From positions 1 through 18,797 of the forward strand of contig JAEPMM010000015.1 of assembly GCA_017643965.1 (NCBI GenBank): DNA of 18,797 nucleotides, read 5' to 3'. The stretch's first letter is position 1. Every line of letters starts with the position of its first letter. Made by a program: the position numbers and the translations under genes. Of this stretch, positions 7,411-14,540 are shown piece after piece. This stretch comes from Marinobacter sp. (lineage in GTDB: Bacteria; Pseudomonadota; Gammaproteobacteria; Pseudomonadales; Oleiphilaceae). A model generated the notes under the pieces. It was not told the DNA's origin, searched no databases, and was given only the letters and a program-made list of their open reading frames with translations.

Positions 7411-10038
7411 GTCTTCGGTATTTCCTGCATCGTTTGCACTGTCTTCACTGGCCTGTTCCGGCGCGGATTCGCCCTCAGCCAGTTCCTCAGCCAGTTCCTC
7501 CGGCTCATCACTTTCAGCGATTCGCTCCACGCCCACCAGGCGCTCATCTTCCTGGCTCAGTTTGATCAGGCGCACACCCTGGGTATTCCGGCTAAGAACA
7601 GACACTTCGTCGGTGCGGGTACGAACCAGCGTGCCCTTGTCCGAGATCAGCATCATTTCGTCGCCGTCGAACAATTGCAGCGCGGTAACCAGGTTGCCGT
7701 TACGCTCCGAACACTGCATGGCGATAACGCCCTGGCTGCCGCGACTGTAGGTCGGGAACTCGTCAAACGCGGTGCGCTTGCCGTAACCGTTCTCACTGGC
7801 GGTGAGCAGCACACCGTCTTCCTGCGGAATGATCAGGGACACCACGTGGTGGCCATCAGCCATCCGGATACCGCGAACACCACGGGCAGTCCGGCTCATC
7901 GGGCGCACGGCCTCTTCGTTGAAGCGGACGGCCTTACCGGCGGTGGAGAACAGCATGACCTCGGCATCACCCTTGGTGATGGCGGCGCCAATCAGGGTAT
8001 CGCCTTCATCCAATGACAGCGCGATCAGACCACTGCTGCGCGGACGGGAGAAGTTCGGCAGCGGGGTCTTTTTGACCACACCGGCCGAGGTGGCCATCAA
8101 CACGAACTGGTCTTCCGGGTAATCCCGTACCGGCAGGAACGTGGTAATACGCTCGCCTTCGTCCAGCGGCAGGATGTTGACCATCGGACGGCCGCGAGAA
8201 GCGCGGCTGGCACGGGGAATCTCGAACACACGCAGCCAGTAGACCTTGCCGCGGTTGGAGAAGCACAGAATGGTGTCGTGGGAATTGGCCACCAGCAGCT
8301 TCTCGACGAAATCCTCGTCTTTCATGGAGGTGGCGGCCTTGCCGCGGCCACCGCGACGCTGGGCCTGGTAGTCTTCAACGGCCTGGGTCTTGGCATAACC
8401 GCCGTGAGAGATGGTCACCACCAGATCTTCTTCATCAATCAGGTCGGCAATGGTCAGGTCACGCTGGGAGCTGGTGATCTCGGTGCGGCGCTCGTCGCCG
8501 AACTCGGTCACCACCGCTTCCAGCTCTTCGCGGATCACCTGCATCAGGCGGTCCGGATCCCCGAGGATTTCCAGCAGGCCGGCAATTTTCTCCAGGATTT
8601 CCTTGTACTCGTTCTGGAGCTTTTCCGTTTCCAGACCGGTCAGTCGATGCAGACGCATGTCCAGGATCGCCTGGGTCTGCTCCGGTGACATGTAATAAAG
8701 GCCATCCCGCAGACCATAGATTTCCGGCAGGTCATCGGGACGGCAGGCGTCTTCACCGGCACGCTCCAGCATCGCCAGCACATCACCCGGCGCCCAGCCT
8801 TTGGACATCAGCTTTTCTTTGGCTTCCACGGAGCTCGGCGAGGCCTTGATCAGCTCGATCATCTCATCGATGTTGGCCAGAGCAACGGTCAGACCCTCAA
8901 GGATATGGCCACGTTCACGGGCCTTGCGCAGCTCATAGATGGTCCGGCGGGTTACCACCTCGCGGCGGTGGCGCACGAACGCGTCGAGCATTTCCTTGAG
9001 GTTGAGAATCTTCGGCTCGCCGTTGATCAGTGCCACCATGTTGATACCGAACACGGTCTGCAACTGGGTGTGGGCGAACAGATTGTTGACGATGACTTCG
9101 GGGTTTTCACCACGGCGAAGCTCGATCACTACGCGGATGCCTTCCTTGTTGGACTCATCCCGCAGTTCGGTGATGCCCTCCAGGCGCTTTTCCTTGACCA
9201 GCTCGGCGATCTTCTCGATCAGACGCGCCTTGTTCAGCTGGTACGGCAGCTCGGTGATGATGATGGCATCACGGTTGGTTTTGTTGTCGTGCTCGATCTC
9301 GTGGCGGGCGCGGATGTAGATGCGCCCGCGGCCGGTACGATACGCCTCGACGATGCCGGCACGGCCGTTGCTGATGCCCTCGGTGGGGAAATCCGGCCCC
9401 GGGCTGAACTCCATCAGCTCGTCGATGGTCAGGTCCGGGTTATCAATCAGCGCCAGGCAGCCGCTGACCACTTCCGTCAGGTTGTGGGGCGGAATGTTGG
9501 TGGCCATGCCTACCGCGATACCGGAAGAACCGTTGACCAGCAGGTTCGGTACCCGGGTCGGCAGCACTTCGGGAATCCGCTCGGTGCCGTCGTAGTTGTC
9601 GACGAAATCAACGGTTTCCTTGTCCAGATCCGCCAGCAACGAGTGCGCGATCTTCTTCATGCGGATTTCGGTGTAACGCATGGCGGCGGCGTTGTCGCCG
9701 TCGATGGAACCGAAGTTACCCTGACCGTCTACCAGCGGATAACGCAGGGAGAAGGGCTGGGCCATACGAACGATGGTGTCGTAGACCGCGGAATCACCGT
9801 GGGGGTGATATTTACCGATGACGTCACCGACCACACGGGCGGATTTCTTGTAGGCCTTGTTCCAGTCGTTGCCCAGTTCGGACATGGCGAACAGAACACG
9901 GCGGTGAACGGGTTTGAGGCCGTCACGAACATCCGGGAGCGCCCGGCCAACGATAACGCTCATGGCGTAATCGAGGTAGGACTGCTTCAACTCATCTTCA
10001 ATATTTACCGGCAGGATCTCTTTGGCTAACTCACCCAT
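7393..10038 (-). CDS. gyrA: DNA gyrase subunit A
   Basis: Type IIA topoisomerase subunit that cuts and rejoins DNA with GyrB to introduce negative supercoils. The 881-residue protein is colinear with E. coli GyrA: DVRDGLKPVHRR near residue 36, the quinolone-resistance region GDSAVYD (81-87, with susceptible-type Ser83 and Asp87), and the catalytic Tyr122 in AAAMRYTE. The C-terminal wrapping domain begins with a GyrA box QRRGGRG at 560-566 (Lys to Arg change against QRRGGKG), followed by beta-pinwheel blades. The tail from about 845 is strongly acidic and partly repetitive (EELAEELAE), like the regulatory acidic tails of other GyrAs. ATG at 10036-10038 has AAAGGAA upstream. A hairpin covers the stop. 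Confidence 0.98.
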   Translation of the reverse strand: MGELAKEILPVNIEDELKQSYLDYAMSVIVGRALPDVRDGLKPVHRRVLFAMSELGNDWNKAYKKSARVVGDVIGKYHPHGDSAVYDTIVRMAQPFSLRYPLVDGQGNFGSIDGDNAAAMRYTEIRMKKIAHSLLADLDKETVDFVDNYDGTERIPEVLPTRVPNLLVNGSSGIAVGMATNIPPHNLTEVVSGCLALIDNPDLTIDELMEFSPGPDFPTEGISNGRAGIVEAYRTGRGRIYIRARHEIEHDNKTNRDAIIITELPYQLNKARLIEKIAELVKEKRLEGITELRDESNKEGIRVVIELRRGENPEVIVNNLFAHTQLQTVFGINMVALINGEPKILNLKEMLDAFVRHRREVVTRRTIYELRKARERGHILEGLTVALANIDEMIELIKASPSSVEAKEKLMSKGWAPGDVLAMLERAGEDACRPDDLPEIYGLRDGLYYMSPEQTQAILDMRLHRLTGLETEKLQNEYKEILEKIAGLLEILGDPDRLMQVIREELEAVVTEFGDERRTEITSSQRDLTIADLIDEEDLVVTISHGGYAKTQAVEDYQAQRRGGRGKAATSMKDEDFVEKLLVANSHDTILCFSNRGKVYWLRVFEIPRASRASRGRPMVNILPLDEGERITTFLPVRDYPEDQFVLMATSAGVVKKTPLPNFSRPRSSGLIALSLDEGDTLIGAAITKGDAEVMLFSTAGKAVRFNEEAVRPMSRTARGVRGIRMADGHHVVSLIIPQEDGVLLTASENGYGKRTAFDEFPTYSRGSQGVIAMQCSERNGNLVTALQLFDGDEMMLISDKGTLVRTRTDEVSVLSRNTQGVRLIKLSQEDERLVGVERIAESDEPEELAEELAEGESAPEQASEDSANDAGNTEDGAGEE

Positions 10039-10082
10039 CGAGAAAGGTTCCTTTGCGTTTGCTGGAAGTCGTTTCAGGGCTT

Positions 10083-10112
10083 TTTGTACGCCCCGTAGTT
10101 ATTCTTTAACAA
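10083..10112 (-). promoter_or_regulatory. Candidate sigma-70-like promoter for gyrA
   Basis: On the minus strand TTGTTA (10112-10107) and TACAAA (10088-10083) are separated by 18 bases, each matching four of six consensus positions. They lie about 45 bases upstream of the gyrA ATG, in the 126-bp gap after purU. This is the best pair I found in this gap, but the match is modest and unsupported by other data. The short repeat GCCCC/GGGGC at 10135-10149 lacks a T-tract and is not called as a purU terminator. Confidence 0.3.
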
Positions 10113-10164
10113 GCGGCCAATACTAACACAGTCAGCCCCTTACCGGGGCAATTGCGAACCGCTC

Positions 10165-11019
10165 TTAATCAAAAACCACCGTCTTGTTCTGGTAGGTAAT
10201 CACCCGGTCTTCTATGTGAGAGCGCAGACCACGGGCCAGCACATTCTTCTCCACGTCTTTGCCCAGGCGCACCATGTCTTCGATGGAGTCGCTGTGGGTA
10301 ATGCGGATCACATCCTGTTCGATGATCGGACCTTCGTCCAGATCCTGGGTAACGTAATGACAGGTAGCGCCGATCAGCTTAACGCCCCGGCTGTAGGCCT
10401 GGTGATACGGCCTGGCACCGGCAAAGGACGGCAGAAAGCTGTGGTGAATGTTGATCACTTTACCGGAATACTTTTCGCACAGAGTGGCCGGCAGAATCTG
10501 CATGTAACGGGCCAGCACCACCACGTCAGTGGCGTAGCCTTCGATCAGACCATCAATTTCGCCAAACGCCTCGTCACGGTTTTCCCGGGACACCGGAATG
10601 TAGTGGTAGGGTATCTCGTGCCACTCCACCATGCGGCGCAGGTCCTCGTGGTTGGAGATCACGGCCACTATCTCGGCGTTGATCTCACGGCTGTGCCAGC
10701 GGTGCAGGAGGTCCGCCACACAGTGGGACTCCTTGCTGCACATCAGGATCACTTTCTTGGGCTGCGCGGAATCCGCCACGTGCCAGTCCATATCGAACTC
10801 ACGGGCAATCGGGTCGAAGGCGGCACGAAACTGATCAAGGCCGAAAGGAATCGAGCTGGCCTTGATCTCGTGGCGCATGAAGAAGCGGCCCGTGTGGGTG
10901 TCCGAATGGTGACTCGCCTCGGTAATCCAGCCATTGTAGGTGGACAGGAAATTACTCACCTTGGCGACAATTCCCACCCGGTCCGGGCAGGAAATCACAA
11001 GACGATAGGTATGCTCCAT
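10165..11019 (-). CDS. purU: Formyltetrahydrofolate deformylase
   Basis: Cytosolic enzyme hydrolysing 10-formyl-THF to THF and formate. It balances one-carbon pools and feeds formate to PurT in purine synthesis. The 284-residue protein (usual length about 280-290) has an N-terminal ACT domain (about 5-80; YRLVISCPDRVGIVAKVSNF). A formyltransferase domain (about 88-280) follows, with the catalytic triad equivalent to PurN: Asn190 and His192 in NIHHSFLPSF and Asp228 in QDLDEGP. ATG at 11017-11019 follows AAGGAAAGG. It is transcribed divergently from ggt and stands 126 bp upstream of gyrA. In E. coli the ACT domain responds to methionine and glycine; whether that holds here is not visible. Confidence 0.95.
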   Translation of the reverse strand: MEHTYRLVISCPDRVGIVAKVSNFLSTYNGWITEASHHSDTHTGRFFMRHEIKASSIPFGLDQFRAAFDPIAREFDMDWHVADSAQPKKVILMCSKESHCVADLLHRWHSREINAEIVAVISNHEDLRRMVEWHEIPYHYIPVSRENRDEAFGEIDGLIEGYATDVVVLARYMQILPATLCEKYSGKVINIHHSFLPSFAGARPYHQAYSRGVKLIGATCHYVTQDLDEGPIIEQDVIRITHSDSIEDMVRLGKDVEKNVLARGLRSHIEDRVITYQNKTVVFD

Positions 11020-11064
11020 GGAAGCCTTTCCTTAGTTCTGATCCGGGAACGCGGGGGCGAAGGT

Positions 11065-11098
11065 TTCACACCCGTAAAAATGACCGGCTATCATAGCC
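11065..11098 (+). promoter_or_regulatory. Candidate promoter for ggt, -10 inside a small palindrome
   Basis: TTCACA (11065-11070) and TATCAT (11089-11094) each match the sigma-70 consensus at five of six positions, with an 18-base spacer. They lie about 35 bases before the ggt ATG. The -10 is embedded in the perfect inverted repeat GGCTA-TCA-TAGCC (11086-11098), which could be an operator half-site pair or chance. The same palindrome gives TATGAT on the minus strand, but no -35 for purU is evident beside it. Confidence 0.45.
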
Positions 11099-11129
11099 TA
11101 TCTGAACGCCAGAAACGAGGAACAAGCAC

Positions 11130-12893
11130 ATGGACAGACACCCACCTCAGGTACCCCGCACAAACGCCTCCAGGGGCCGCTTACCGGGCCTCCGCGCCGG
11201 GCTTGCCGTCATTCTGCTGAGCGTTGCCGGCAGTCTGTGTGCGCAGGCGATTCTGGAGGGCGAACGTCACCATCCGGAACAGGGCCGCGAGGGCATGGTG
11301 GTCACCAGCCACGACCTGGCAACGGACGCGGCGCTGGAGGTGCTGAAGAATGACGGCAATGCCGTGGATGCCGCCGTTACCGCCGGCTTTGTGCTGGCTG
11401 TGGTGCAGCCCCGCTCGGGCAATATCGGCGGCGGTGGTTTCATGTTGTTTGCCCCCGGCGACGGCGGCCCGGTGGAAGCCATCGATTACCGGGAAAAAGC
11501 CCCGGCAGCCGCCACCGAAACCATGTTCCAGGACGACGATGGCAATGCAGTACCCAACCGCAGCCGCTTTACCCATCTGGCCTCCGGCGTGCCCGGCACG
11601 GTGGCCGGACTGGCGCTGGCACTGGAACGCCACGGCACCCTGTCACTGGCGGAGGCGCTGGCGCCGGCAATCCGCCTGGCCCGGGACGGGTTCATTGTGC
11701 CGCCGCGCTTCACCGAAGGCCTGGAGCAGGCCCGGGACCGCCTGCAACGCTGGCCCGCCAGCCGGGCGACGTTTTACCGGGAGGATGGCTCCCCCTGGCC
11801 GCCGGGCGAGCGTTTTCGTCAGCCGCAACTGGCCGCCACCCTGCAGCGCATCGCCGACCAGGGCCCCCGAGGCTTCTATGAAGGCGAAACGGCGCGCCTG
11901 ATCGTCGAGGAAATGCAGCGCAACGATGGCCTGATCACCGCCGCGGATCTGAAAGACTACCAACCGTCCGTCCGCAAGCCGGTGCAGGGCAGCTATCGGG
12001 GCCATGAGGTGTTTTCCATGTCACCGCCCTCCTCCGGCGGCACCCACATCCTGCAGATTCTGAACATTCTGGAACACTACCCGCTGGCAGAACTCGGCCA
12101 TAACGCCGCCGACACCCTGCATTACATGGCCGAAGCCATGAAACTGGCCTACGCCGACCGCTCGAAGTTTCTTGGCGACACGGATTTTGTTGATGTCCCC
12201 CTCAACGGCCTGCTGGACAAAGCCTACGCCGCCGAGCTGCGCAAACGCATCAGCGCCGACAAGGCGCGGCCAGCCAGCGAACTTCAACCCGGTAACCCCA
12301 ACGCCTTTGAAAGCCCGGAAACCACCCACTACTCCATTGTCGACCGTTGGGGTAACGCAGTGTCCAACACCTACACCATCAATTTCAGTTACGGTTCTGG
12401 CATTACCGTCACCGGGGCGGGCTTCCTGCTCAACAATGAAATGGACGACTTCAGCGCCAAGCCCGGTGAGCCCAACGCGTTCGGGCTGATCGGCGGCGAG
12501 GCCAACAAGGTGGAACCGGGCAAACGCATGCTCAGCTCCATGTCGCCGACGATTGTGCGCAAGGACGGCCGCAACTTCCTGGTCACCGGCAGCCCCGGCG
12601 GCTCGCGGATCATCACCACCACCCTGCAGGTGATTCTCAATGTGATTGATCACAACATGAACATCCAGAGCGCCGTCGACGCGCCGCGCATGCACCACCA
12701 ATGGCTGCCGGACGCGATCTTCATTGAACAGGGATTCAGCCCGGACACTATCCGGCTACTGGAGGCTCGCGGCCACACCGTGAAAACCACCAACGCCATG
12801 GGGGCGATCCAGAGCATCCTGATTGGTGAGGATGGAACGCTTTACGGCGGCGCCGATCCAAGACGCAGTACTTCATCCGCAAAGGGTTACTGA
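11130..12893 (+). CDS. ggt: Gamma-glutamyltranspeptidase, periplasmic proenzyme
   Basis: N-terminal nucleophile hydrolase that splits glutathione and other gamma-glutamyl compounds in the periplasm and transfers or hydrolyses the gamma-glutamyl group. The 587-residue precursor has an Arg-containing N-region and a hydrophobic stretch (about residues 22-38), with a likely signal peptidase I site after CAQA; the GSLC before it is not a good lipobox. The large subunit carries DAAVTAGFVLAVVQPRSGNIGGGGF. Autocleavage is expected before Thr398 in TTHYS (398-402), the new N-terminal nucleophile of the small subunit. MLSSMSPT and the oxyanion glycines of GSPGGSR (487-493) are present. Length and all key residues match active enzymes. 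ATG at 11130 has GAGGAAC upstream. A YkoF-like gene follows 15 bp after its stop and is probably cotranscribed. Confidence 0.96.
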   Translation: MDRHPPQVPRTNASRGRLPGLRAGLAVILLSVAGSLCAQAILEGERHHPEQGREGMVVTSHDLATDAALEVLKNDGNAVDAAVTAGFVLAVVQPRSGNIGGGGFMLFAPGDGGPVEAIDYREKAPAAATETMFQDDDGNAVPNRSRFTHLASGVPGTVAGLALALERHGTLSLAEALAPAIRLARDGFIVPPRFTEGLEQARDRLQRWPASRATFYREDGSPWPPGERFRQPQLAATLQRIADQGPRGFYEGETARLIVEEMQRNDGLITAADLKDYQPSVRKPVQGSYRGHEVFSMSPPSSGGTHILQILNILEHYPLAELGHNAADTLHYMAEAMKLAYADRSKFLGDTDFVDVPLNGLLDKAYAAELRKRISADKARPASELQPGNPNAFESPETTHYSIVDRWGNAVSNTYTINFSYGSGITVTGAGFLLNNEMDDFSAKPGEPNAFGLIGGEANKVEPGKRMLSSMSPTIVRKDGRNFLVTGSPGGSRIITTTLQVILNVIDHNMNIQSAVDAPRMHHQWLPDAIFIEQGFSPDTIRLLEARGHTVKTTNAMGAIQSILIGEDGTLYGGADPRRSTSSAKGY

Positions 12894-12908
12894 ACCCGGG
12901 GAGGCATC

Positions 12909-13160
12909 ATGTATCTATCTGTGCAACTGAGCTGTTACCCGCTCAAGGACGACTACAAGCAACCGATCTGGGACCTGATTGACCGACTGAAACAGACCAG
13001 CCTGGAGGTGCATCCCGGGCGCATGAGCACCGAGATGTTCGGCGAGTATGATGAGGTGATGAAAGTGCTGTCAGACACCCTGAAATGGTCGTTCGAAACC
13101 TACGGCAAGTCGGTTTTCGTGGCAAAAATCATGGAGGGTGACCGGCGGCCGAAGGGGTAA
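12909..13160 (+). CDS. Small YkoF/MTH1187-like thiamine/HMP-binding family protein
   Basis: An 83-residue cytosolic protein starting MYLSVQLSCYPLKDDYKQPI, with no signal peptide or membrane segment. The opening strand, the motif LEVHPGRMSTEMFGEYDEVM and the ending YGKSVFVAKIMEGDR fit the single-domain ferredoxin-like proteins of the YkoF/MTH1187 (thiamine or hydroxymethylpyrimidine-binding) family. This is recognition by pattern, not a search. Members are thought to bind thiamine precursors, but cellular roles are largely undefined. The ATG has a strong GGGGAGG four bases upstream and lies 15 bp after ggt, so the two probably form an operon. No thiamine synthesis or transport gene or THI-box riboswitch is nearby. 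The stop is 3 bp from the convergent DUF202 gene. Confidence 0.7.
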   Translation: MYLSVQLSCYPLKDDYKQPIWDLIDRLKQTSLEVHPGRMSTEMFGEYDEVMKVLSDTLKWSFETYGKSVFVAKIMEGDRRPKG

Positions 13161-13163
13161 TCC

Positions 13164-13535
13164 CTACACCCGCCCCACAAACAGCGCGGCAACCAGCACG
13201 GTGCCAAGAAACGCCACAATCATGTTCACCACCAGCCCCCAGCGGAAGCCGTAACCTTCGGGAAACTCCGCGGGGGTCAGGGTGCGCAACAGGGCCCGGA
13301 ACTGGCGGGATGACCACACCGCGGCAAAGGCCCCCAGCAGAATGAACAGGATGCCAATCCAGAACGCCAGCACCGCGTTGATGGCACCCACTGCTTCCGG
13401 GGCCAGCGCATGGAGTAACAGCCCCGCCCGCTCGATCAGGAATCCGAACGCAATGAAGGACAGGCTGGTGCGGTTCCAGGCCAGCAACGTGCGCTCGGCG
13501 GCGAACAGAACCCGGGGGTCTTTCAGATCTGACAT
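13164..13535 (-). CDS. DUF202 / YidH-family inner-membrane protein
   Basis: A 123-residue protein beginning MSDLKDPRVLFAAERTLLAW. The AAERTLLAWNRTSLS motif followed by hydrophobic segments is the hallmark of the DUF202 (YidH) family. Three membrane segments are visible: about residues 23-43 (SFIAFGFLIERAGLLL), 50-72 (AVLAFWIGILFILLGAFAAV) and 98-121 (GLVVNMIVAFLGTVLVAALF). Biochemical function of the family is unknown; related domains occur in VTC-type proteins. ATG at 13533-13535 shares a base with the rlmA TGA (TGATG) and has AAAGGAAAG upstream, so it is coupled to rlmA. Its stop faces the YkoF-like gene across 3 bp. Confidence 0.85.
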   Translation of the reverse strand: MSDLKDPRVLFAAERTLLAWNRTSLSFIAFGFLIERAGLLLHALAPEAVGAINAVLAFWIGILFILLGAFAAVWSSRQFRALLRTLTPAEFPEGYGFRWGLVVNMIVAFLGTVLVAALFVGRV

Positions 13536-14413
13536 CAGGCGCTTTCCTTTTCATCCGGTGAAGGGTTGGGAAGTGTGCATTGATAACGGGTCAGGCGTAC
13601 ATCCACGGTGACCGTCAACGACGACAGTGCCGCGGCACGCGCAAGCCCCTCGGCCGTGGCACGGTACAAGTGTGGCGTCATCGCCAGCAAATCCGCAATC
13701 CGCTCCTGGCTGTCCAGCGTCAGGGCAAAGCACTCCGTGGTGGAACCAAGCGCTCTGAAACCCTCCGGATCGTCGCGCACCTTGCTCTTTTCAGGCGTCA
13801 GCGTGGGATAGATGATCTCACGCAATTCCCGCAAATGCGCGGGGCCGGCGTCCACCTGAAGCAACTGCCCCCCGGACCTCAGCACCCGCGCAAACTCGGC
13901 ATACACGGGAAAGCCGAACGCACAGAGCACCCGGTCCACGGAGGACGACAGCACCGGCAGCCTGGCGTTGGTGCCCACCACCCACGCCGGGCGCTTGTCC
14001 TGTTTCGCGGCGGCCAGTGCCGCCCATTTGGAAATATCCACGCCCAGCAACTCCAGCGCCCGTTCCTCTCCGGCAGCCGCCGCCAGCTGACGCAGATAAT
14101 AGCCTTCCCCACAGCCCGCATCCAGGCAGGTCAACCGGTGTGTGTCCGGCATGTCCGCCAGCACCAGACGGTTTACCGCATCGGCGACGGGCTGGTAAAA
14201 GCCGCCGTTCAGGAAGCGCTGACGGGCTGCCACCATCTCTTTGCTGTCACCGGGATGAAGAGAGCGCTTGTTCTGGACCGGCAACAAGTTGGTATAACCC
14301 TGGCGGGCGATATCAAAATTATGCCCCGCCGGGCAGCGCCAGGCCGCGCCAGTGTGGCTCAGAGGTTCTCCGTCCAGCGGGCAGGCAAGAGCTTGAAAGG
14401 GTTCGACGGGCAT
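13535..14413 (-). CDS. rlmA: 23S rRNA (guanine-N1)-methyltransferase RlmA
   Basis: SAM-dependent enzyme that methylates N1 of a guanine in 23S rRNA helix 35 (G745 in E. coli). The 292-residue protein has the N-terminal zinc-binding module, then the conserved GYTNLLPVQNKRSLHPGDS segment (about 39-57). The Rossmann SAM site LDAGCGEGYY is at 97-106. The zinc module reads Cys11-Pro-Leu-Asp14 ... Cys27 ... His31. E. coli has Cys at the position of Asp14, so either Asp is a ligand or the site is altered. The ATG at 14411-14413 has AGGTGG upstream; an in-frame TTG seven codons earlier is rejected. It overlaps the DUF202 gene by one base and diverges from the MFS gene across 127 bp. The G745 (RlmA-I) rather than G748 (RlmA-II) specificity is inferred from lineage. 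Confidence 0.9.
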   Translation of the reverse strand: MPVEPFQALACPLDGEPLSHTGAAWRCPAGHNFDIARQGYTNLLPVQNKRSLHPGDSKEMVAARQRFLNGGFYQPVADAVNRLVLADMPDTHRLTCLDAGCGEGYYLRQLAAAAGEERALELLGVDISKWAALAAAKQDKRPAWVVGTNARLPVLSSSVDRVLCAFGFPVYAEFARVLRSGGQLLQVDAGPAHLRELREIIYPTLTPEKSKVRDDPEGFRALGSTTECFALTLDSQERIADLLAMTPHLYRATAEGLARAAALSSLTVTVDVRLTRYQCTLPNPSPDEKESA

Positions 14414-14540
14414 GGGTGTTCCACCTGAATACAATTAGAGCTTCGGATTGCAGCAACAACCCGAAGAGCGCAAGGCTAACCCAAACGCGGCCGATGGTCT
14501 AAATTGAAAGCCACATTTCACCGCAAACCAACGCCGGCCC

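Noticed and set aside
8905..10029. Plus-strand open frame of 374 codons opposite gyrA
   Set aside because: Antisense of the highly conserved GyrA N-terminal half, with no recognisable motif or ribosome site.
10135..10149. GCCCC/GGGGC repeat after purU as terminator
   Set aside because: Five-bp stem and no following T-run on the minus strand.
14441..14466. Inverted repeat CTTCGG...CCGAAG between rlmA and the MFS gene
   Set aside because: Only six bp with a 14-base loop and no T-tract; too weak to call an operator or terminator.
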